From Steinernema hermaphroditum (lineage: Eukaryota; Nematoda; Chromadorea; Rhabditida; Steinernematidae), in contig CM059621.1 of NCBI GenBank assembly GCA_030435675.1, forward strand, positions 9,176,001-9,240,000: a stretch of DNA of 64,000 bases. Direction: 5' to 3'. Positions 58,774 through 64,000 of the stretch are shown here, one piece after another; the first letter of the stretch is position 1; each line of letters begins with the position of its first letter. A program made the position numbers and the translations under genes. The notes below the pieces were generated by a model. It searched no databases. It saw only the letters and a list, made by a program, of their open reading frames with translations, and was not told the DNA's origin.

Positions 58774-59752
58774 AAAGGGACACGGTCATGGCGAAAAAAA
58801 GTTTTTTAAAAAATCTGAAAATTTTTCTACCCCCCCCCCCCCATTTTCGGGGTCGCCGAAAACGATGGTGAAGTCAGTTTCTCGCGAAACCCATTAGTTT
58901 CCAAGAAATAGACCTTAGGCGGGAGCATGTGATTTACTATGGGTTTCGAGGCGATGTGCTGGTCCCAGCACGATATGCTTGAAGAGTCAGCGGCGGCGTA
59001 CTGTAGCTCCCTCTTTCTGCTTAATTTAAGTGCAGAATACTGGAAAATGTTTAGCCTTTTCGTTGTCCTCCGTAGAAATCGGATATCGACAGCACATGAA
59101 CGTTACTCTTCAACGTAGTCACTTTCTTCTTGTTGACCACAATGTCGATTTCTTCATTGCAATCAACATTTGTGATCACATTGGGAACGACATCCAAAGT
59201 GTTATCGAGAATCATGGCTAAAATAGGCTGCACTTCTGGTTGCAAATCTCCCGGCTGCATTTGACCCACAGATGGAACAGCTTCAGTGGCGCACAACAAG
59301 ACCGATTTGCGCCACTCGTTTGGAGGTCTAAAATAGAACTGCTTCTTCACTTTCCGACGTAGCGATTTGCTATACACCAACCGTGTCTTATCCGGGCGTC
59401 CATGCAGCAAGTACTCCATGCGAATCTCATTATGATGCAAAACCGCCATCGCGGTGCAAAACCCCGCATCGCGGAAACAAAATTCGCTGCTCTCGAACCT
59501 TACACCAGGAAGAAGGAGGGGGCTACAGTACGCCGCCGCTGACTCTTCAAGCATATCGTGCTGGGACCAGCACATCGCCTCGAAACCCGTAGTAAATCAC
59601 ATGCTCCCGCCTAAGGTCTATTTCTTGGAAACTAATGGGTTTCGCGAGAAACCGACTTCACCATCGTTTTTGGCGACCCCGAAAATGGGGGGGGTAGAAA
59701 AATTTTCAGATTTTTTAAAAAACTTTTTTTCGCCATGACCGTGTGTCCCTTT
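58774..59752. mobile_element. Foldback element FB3 (AAAGGGACAC ends)
   Basis: Inverted arms of about 235-240 bp begin AAAGGGACACGGTCATGGCG and end with the complementary word, which has an extra TG in the right arm. TA on both sides fits a TA target duplication. The family differs from the CAAGGG elements. Inner arms carry a run of C/G bases (about 58832) and GTGCTGGTCCCAGCAC, itself palindromic. One internal ORF is listed separately. Confidence 0.8.
59051..59575 (-). CDS. Uncharacterised 174-codon ORF in FB3
   Basis: The N-terminal about 20 codons lie in the right inverted arm and the rest in the unique centre. The protein has two short Cys/His-containing stretches near the N-terminus, FYFRPPNEWRKSVLLCATEA in the middle and a Val/Ile/Asp-rich C-terminal part. 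I see no transposase motif or known domain. It could be a captured host gene fragment or a decayed transposon ORF. Confidence 0.35.
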   Translation of the reverse strand: MCWSQHDMLEESAAAYCSPLLLPGVRFESSEFCFRDAGFCTAMAVLHHNEIRMEYLLHGRPDKTRLVYSKSLRRKVKKQFYFRPPNEWRKSVLLCATEAVPSVGQMQPGDLQPEVQPILAMILDNTLDVVPNVITNVDCNEEIDIVVNKKKVTTLKSNVHVLSISDFYGGQRKG

Positions 59753-59795
59753 AAACAATTAAAGGAAGTGTGTCCCTTTAAACAATTAAAGGAAG
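59742..59795. repeat. 27-bp tandem duplication
   Basis: Two perfect head-to-tail copies of a 27-bp unit beginning TGTGTCCCTTTAAACAATTA, which includes the outer end of FB3. Confidence 0.85.
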
Positions 59796-59876
59796 TTGCA
59801 CCCACGGGGGTTCGAACCCGACCTTCCTCATGTATTGGCAATCGACAGCACTATACCTCTCGGCCACAAATGCAAC
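59795..59876 (-). ncRNA. tRNA-like unit next to the right end of the 5.6-kb element
   Basis: On the minus strand: acceptor-like stem GTTGCA/TGCAAC pairs perfectly, box A is TGGCCGAGAGG and box B is GGTTCGAACCC with a GGG/CCC T-stem. Anticodon arm is poor, and no run of four T follows directly, so a tRNA-derived sequence is more likely than a functional tRNA. Confidence 0.5.
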
Positions 59877-60090
59877 ACCGTTTATCGCTATGTGCGTTTG
59901 ACTTCCCAGCCCACCCCCTATCCGTTCCGCCACACCACAGCCCGACCGGCGCGTATCACTTTGGGTGGTTGCCTTGTTAGACTGTTTCTTGCTAGTCGCG
60001 CTTTATATCCTTGTCATCACAACCAGGAAGCCGGCACCTACTGTCAGAAAGCTATTTACACACGCTACCAACCATTCACAAGCAAAGTAT

Positions 60091-61139
60091 CTAAAACCGG
60101 AATTCAGAAGATCCACTGCACTCTTTGTCGTCCATAGTGAATTCCTCATCTTCGAAGATGTCCGGGCAGAGATGTTGTTCCAGGAGTTCCAGTGCCAACG
60201 TGCTGATGCTGTCGTTATCGTGGTAGGACAGTTCCTCGACGCAATGTACACCTGAATGCTGACGTTCAAGGGACACCGGGAAGGGTTGCGCACCTCCGTA
60301 CATTTCCATCTGTGTGCAAACAGTCGCGTACTCGGCTTCGGAGAGATAGAGGAGGTTCAGCACAGTGTTCATGATCAGTTCGATGGTTCCGAGTCCACTC
60401 CGGGAGAGAACGGCGCAGAGGTGCTTGATGATCTCGCATTCCATCAGTAGAGTGAAGACACTAGTTGACTCGCCGCGGGTCGCATTCCTGATCGCTTCTA
60501 TGGCTATCTGCAAAGAGTCGATTCATCTACGATCACCACTGCTTCGCCTACGTGCTCAATAAGATTGTCTTCGGTTTCCAACATGCGCACCAGTGTCAAC
60601 AGGAGTCCGCTGTCGATAACTCTCTCGATCTGTGATGCGCTACCGCCCAGAACACTCGCGAGGATGCGCACGATTTCGCAGCGCATCCACCGGTCGCCTT
60701 CGCGTATCGAGTCGATTCCGATGCTGGCCAAGAAGTCTTTCAGCATCGACAAAAGACCGGCGTCCAAGAATATCTGTGTGTGGTCATCGCTTCGGTTGCA
60801 CACCTTGGCAAGAAGGCCGAGCGCAATGAAGCCTTCGACTACCGGGTCCCTGGTCGCAATGATCACCGCCACTTTATCCACCGCGTGCTGCAGCTCGTCG
60901 CTCGCACTGTTCTCTAGATTCCCGTTCAGGATGGTGGCGATGTCCTCTTCCCTGAAAGTTCACATTACAAACATTGAAAACACCGCTCAAACTGACAAAT
61001 CGGGGCCCACATCCCGACGTGCAGCGATCAGCGCTTCCCTCTTATCCTTCCGAATTCGAATCGACTCGGAGAAACGATTCTCCCGGAGCGTATCAGCGGT
61101 CTTGTCATTATTTTTGTACATCGATTTTCGGAAATCCAT
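60091..61139 (-). CDS. Short importin-alpha-like protein
   Basis: Nuclear-import adaptor family. The N-terminus MDFRKSMYKNNDKTADTLRENRFSESIRIRKDKREALIAARRD is an importin-beta-binding (IBB) type basic segment. Armadillo repeats follow: DEDIATILNG-type start, GFIALGLLAKVCNR, WMRCEIVRILASVLGGS, IAIEAIRNATRG, GLGTIELIMNTVLNLLYL. The end HCVEELSYHDNDSISTLALELLEQHLCPD matches the last repeat (Glu-rich LQ-HEN region) of importin-alpha. The protein is only about 320 residues, against about 510-540 for the family, so several central ARM repeats are missing with no break in frame. Two introns; the second is 44 bp (about 60514-60557), and the first has an uncertain acceptor near 60950. TTTTCAG lies 14 bases before the ATG. 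FB4 sits 114 bp upstream. Confidence 0.75.
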
Positions 61140-61253
61140 TGAGGTAATTAACGCTGAAAAGAACGAAACAACGACTCCCGAAGGAACAGGAACACGAAAG
61201 ACACATACGCGAGCTTCAGGTTCTGTATTTTGGGAAATGACTTACTCAGCTGA

Positions 61254-61751
61254 CAAGGGAACATCCCCAAGTGCCCGACGAGTTAGGAACTGAGATGTGG
61301 CGCGGCTTGTAGGCGGTCTTCTAACTAAGAAAACGCACATAGTCTCACCGGCCATAAATCAGTCGGGCTACCATAAAGATGGTAATGAAGTTGCAAAAAT
61401 TGTAAGGTCTCCTGGTGCGATGTCCCTGACTCGTCAGAATATACGGTTTTCATGTCAGTTTTTGTCATTTTTTGACTCCTTTTCTTGCTAAAAGAACATG
61501 GTTGTTAACTGGTAATGTTAATTTTGGCTCTAAATGCCGAAATCCTTAAAAACCCCGTCCAAAATCGGACAAAAATACCGTATATTCTGACTAGTCAGGG
61601 ACATCGCACCAGGAGACCTTACAATTTTTTATGGTAGCCCGACTGATTTATGGCCGATGAGATTATGTGCGTTTTCTTAGTTAGAAGACCGTCTACAAGC
61701 CGCGCCACATCTCAGCTCCTAACTCGTCGGACACTTGGGGATGTTCCCTTG
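61254..61751. mobile_element. Foldback element FB4 (CAAGGG family), 0.5 kb
   Basis: Inverted arms of about 180-195 bp; ends CAAGGGAACATCCCCAAGTG and complement. The terminal words CAAGGGAA and CCCAAGTGCC are the same as in FB1. TGA on both sides (61251-61253, 61752-61754) fits a 3-bp duplication. No tRNA-like unit is seen. It lies between the divergent importin-alpha gene and the membrane-protein gene at 62020. Confidence 0.85.
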
Positions 61752-62019
61752 TGAGACACAACACCAATTAGAAACTGGCCCTGCAAGTCTACGTTTCAAG
61801 ACCGAAACGACTCGACCTGTCCAATTCGCTTCCCTGACGCCCTTTTGATTCCCACATCATGGCCGTCCAGCTTCGTCCCTTGTATTCGTAGTAGCGTTGC
61901 TGAAAGTTATCCAGACGTCTGTGTCTGATGCACATGCAGGCAGACGTCTCAGGTCGCAAGAAGAGACAACCCCCGTGCAGCTCCATTCTGCTGGATGAGT
62001 CTTCTTCGAGTCGGTTCAA

Positions 62020-63115
62020 ATGTCACCGAACGATTGTCAAATCCCGTCGAGGAAAGTGATTTGGAATACGGTCATCGTGCTGTCGTTCCTGCTTGTATTC
62101 GTCGAAGCTTTAGTACCAGGGAACTCCTCGACTGGAAACTTGACGGTTTGATGTTCTTTCTCAGCGGAATTACGCTTACGTTTAGCTACATTCTCCTTTC
62201 GGGAGACCCTTTCTTGTTACCGATACGTAAGCACAACAGTCTTCGCACAAATTCACGACGCATATTATTAGGAATGTGTCTGACAGAGAAGGGAGAAGGC
62301 GACCCGGTGGCCACAGACTTCAAAATTCGGAACCGAATCTTCAGGGACACAGGACGATCGTCGCTATCGCAATCGCTGTACCGGTTACCCTCATCGTTCT
62401 TTGCTTCATGGTATTCGGCATTTGTTGCTTCTGCTGCTCGAAAGGCAAAGGCGACGATACAACCACCGGTGAGTCTCTGACAGATAGTTCTTTCGAGCTC
62501 CGATGATGCTTTCAGATACGGATCAGAACGGAGTGGACGAAGCGGGACCACTGATGGAGTCGAGTGTCATATCTACGGAAACTCTGGAGATGCTGCGGAA
62601 GGCGGCGCCGCCCCCTGAAGAACGTGGGAAACGGAAACCCTTCAAGTTAAAGGCCGAAATGTTCAAATACAAGGGACCCCTTCAGATCCGGATTTTTACG
62701 AATCCGCCGAAGGTGATTTTCTGCGCTATTCACTTCCATGCTTTCGCTTCAGAGGCACGCGCTTCAAAATGCTAAAGAGGTGTTAAACTTTACTGGAGAC
62801 CTCATCTTCGACGACTCCTTGAATGAGGTTGGCTGTCCCCGGGGAGAGCAAGTGATGAATGAAGCTGCTGGGACTTAGGTTTACGAGATTGGATGGGATG
62901 TCGAAGAGGTGAAGTACGTCTACGACAAGCGAGTACCGAATTTGGCAATGAAGAAGGCGAGGTCTTTGGAAAACTTGCGGAAGCTTCCATCTCAGAGCTC
63001 TGACGCGAAGCTGAAGACGATGGCGGGCCTGCAATCGTCGCGAGCAGAGGGTCAGGACACAAGTAGAAGCCACGTCGACAAGTCATCGACGGGGCAGTTG
63101 CGTCGCACCTGGTAA
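62020..63115 (+). CDS. Orphan type I membrane protein
   Basis: Six exons join in phase to 290 residues: 62020-62145, 62186-62226, 62272-62468, 62516-62712, 62753-62827, 62879-63115. Introns are 40-51 bp. Signal peptide or anchor near the N-terminus (VIVLSFLLVFVEA), a short Ser/Asn-containing ectodomain with NxS/T sites, then TM TIVAIAIAVPVTLIVLCFMVFGICCFCC with a Cys cluster at the inner face (possible palmitoylation). The cytoplasmic part carries a Lys/Pro-rich PPPEERGKRKPFKLKAEMFKYKGP block and FTGDLIFDDSLNEVYEIGWDVEEVKYVYDKRVPNLAMKKARSLENLR, which looks well constrained. Exon 2 is only 41 bp. I recognise no family; the topology resembles nematode membrane adaptors, but no function can be given. 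Confidence 0.7.
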
Positions 63116-63528
63116 GCGTTGTTTTCTCTTGAGCTGTCAAGTGTACAAATGGATACTTTATTTCATTAGTAATTACAAGGGCGAGATAAGGAGGGAAAGG
63201 CGATGATCAATTGCTAGCTTGTAACTAGAAAACCCGTAGTGGAAAAGAAGAGGGCCTGGAGGCAAACACGTCCACCGGGGACAAACGTCGATTCCCTCCG
63301 CATCTCGAGACGAGAATAGGAGTAAGAGGCATAACATACAGACACGGGTCACAACACCGGCAGCAGAATAACAAAAGGAGGAGATTGTTAACAAAGTGGA
63401 GAAGGTGACGATCGAAAGCTGGGAGGACAGTACAGGGAGGGACGCAAGGCGTCGACTGCGAGCATCGATATTTCCGACTGTTGAAATCAAGGTGAGTGCG
63501 TTCTGCACGTCCGAAGCAGAAGGCGCAT
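63116..63528. other. Convergent 3' region
   Basis: Lies between two tail-to-tail genes. TTTATT at about 63158 would act as AATAAA on the minus strand. No other feature seen. Confidence 0.5.
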
Positions 63529-64000
63529 TTAGCGGAATCCGTTGCAAGCGCACTTCGGGCGGCTCTTGAGGAAACTGACTTGTTCGCGAAGACGACCGAT
63601 CTCGTTGGTCATGTCCACCATCGTCTTCTTGTCGGCGTCGCGCTCCTTTTGAAGGTCCTTCACCTTTATTTCATAGTCGTGGAGCTGAAGATCCCGTTGC
63701 TGCTGAAGAATCTTCGCCTTAGTTCGGCTCTTTCTGACAGCGTCGTTGTTCTTGGCGCGCTTCTGCTTGTACGTGGATGAATTGCGCTCGGTTTCGGATT
63801 TGAGCTGGTACTTTCTCGGCTTGATCTTGGGGACGTACCCGCGCTGTCCGTCTTTGTCGGACTTCGCAAGGGAGTCAGTAGCAGGGGCGTAGTCCGGATC
63901 GAACTCCTGAAGAGAAGAGATGCTTGTCTGGTTTAGGGGCAACTTCTACCTCAGTCTTAATATGGGAAACTTGATAATGAGAGCCGGCAGACACCGAAGA
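63529..64000 (-). CDS. C/EBP-type bZIP transcription factor, 3' part
   Basis: The exon at 63529-63906 and part of an upstream exon (63950-64000, continuing out of the window) are separated by a 43-bp intron. The basic region YKQKRAKNNDAVRKSRTKAK has the C/EBP signature (N-N-x-A-V-R-K-S-R). It is followed by leucine-zipper heptads (LQLHDYEIKVKDL through IGRLREQVSFLKS) and a short Cys-containing end (KCACNGFR). The preceding PRKYQLKSETERN stretch is the conserved lead-in of C/EBP proteins. Binds DNA as a dimer in the nucleus. C. elegans has more than one C/EBP; which one this corresponds to is not decidable. The N-terminus is outside the window. Confidence 0.85.

Larger units (their letters stand above)
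54377..59976. mobile_element. Possible 5.6-kb CAAGGG-family composite element (nested insertions)
   Basis: Left end CAAGGGAACCACCTAAAGTG and right end the reverse complement of CAAGGCAACCACCCAAAGTG stay alike for roughly 90 bp on each side (54377 to about 54470, and about 59880-59976). TTA lies outside both (54374-54376, 59977-59979). Inside are a mariner remnant, a MULE with tandem-repeat ends, a dispersed repeat copy, a TA-type foldback element and a tRNA-like unit. It could be one old element filled by later insertions, or two separate elements whose facing ends happen to survive; a 3-bp TNA match alone is weak support. Confidence 0.45.

Noticed and set aside
1..64000. CRISPR arrays, bacterial operons or prophage
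   Set aside because: All supported genes are spliced metazoan genes; tandem repeats seen are transposon ends, not regularly spaced spacers.

Overview
The window looks like nuclear DNA from a free-living (rhabditid-type) nematode. Genes are dense and on both strands. Most introns that can be placed by reading frame are only 38-48 bp. Many start codons sit just downstream of a C/T-rich tract ending in CAG, as expected for spliced-leader trans-splicing. The motif TACCGTA/TACGGTA recurs in introns and spacers, which resembles Caenorhabditis-type genomes. Species cannot be named from sequence reading alone. GC-rich genes (amine GPCR, PIKfyve, cadherin, second GPCR) alternate with more AT-rich housekeeping genes and AT-rich transposon blocks.

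Layout. 1-5.1 kb: 3' part of vps-45 (+) converging on the proteasome subunit gene rpn-2 (-). 5.1-10.6 kb: a mostly empty spacer, then a biogenic-amine GPCR (+). 10.6-19.3 kb: a transposon-rich block with an apparently intact Mutator-like element (MULE), one copy of a 0.5-kb dispersed repeat, a 1.2-kb foldback element and two CG-rich palindromic repeats. 19.4-36 kb: a small cadherin (+), an angiomotin-like coiled-coil gene (-), a Cys-type selenoprotein T (+), a peptide-type GPCR (+), mop-25/CAB39 (-), an orphan one-TM protein (-) and a SCHIP1-like gene (-). 38.5-47.6 kb: ppk-3/PIKfyve (+) and the U2 snRNP-associated SR140/U2SURP gene (+). 47.7-54.3 kb: NEMF/Rqc2 (-) divergent from ddi-1 (+). 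54.4-60 kb: a nested transposon cluster that may be one 5.6-kb inverted-repeat element. 60-64 kb: a short importin-alpha (-), an orphan type I membrane protein (+) and the 3' part of a C/EBP bZIP gene (-).

Neighbouring host genes do not form an obvious pathway, but several belong to general trafficking and protein quality control: VPS45 and PIKfyve (endosome), RPN-2, DDI1 and NEMF (proteasome and ribosome quality control), and SelT (ER redox).

The most unusual content is mobile DNA. Four long-inverted-repeat loci share a CAAGGG-type terminus and sit between matching 3-bp TNA duplications (TGA, TTA, TTA, TGA). Three of them carry tRNA-like boxes A and B, two of those followed by T-run terminators. 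Separately, two different FLYWCH/MULE transposase genes are both bounded by inverted ends made of short tandem units (a palindromic GC core plus an A-tract).
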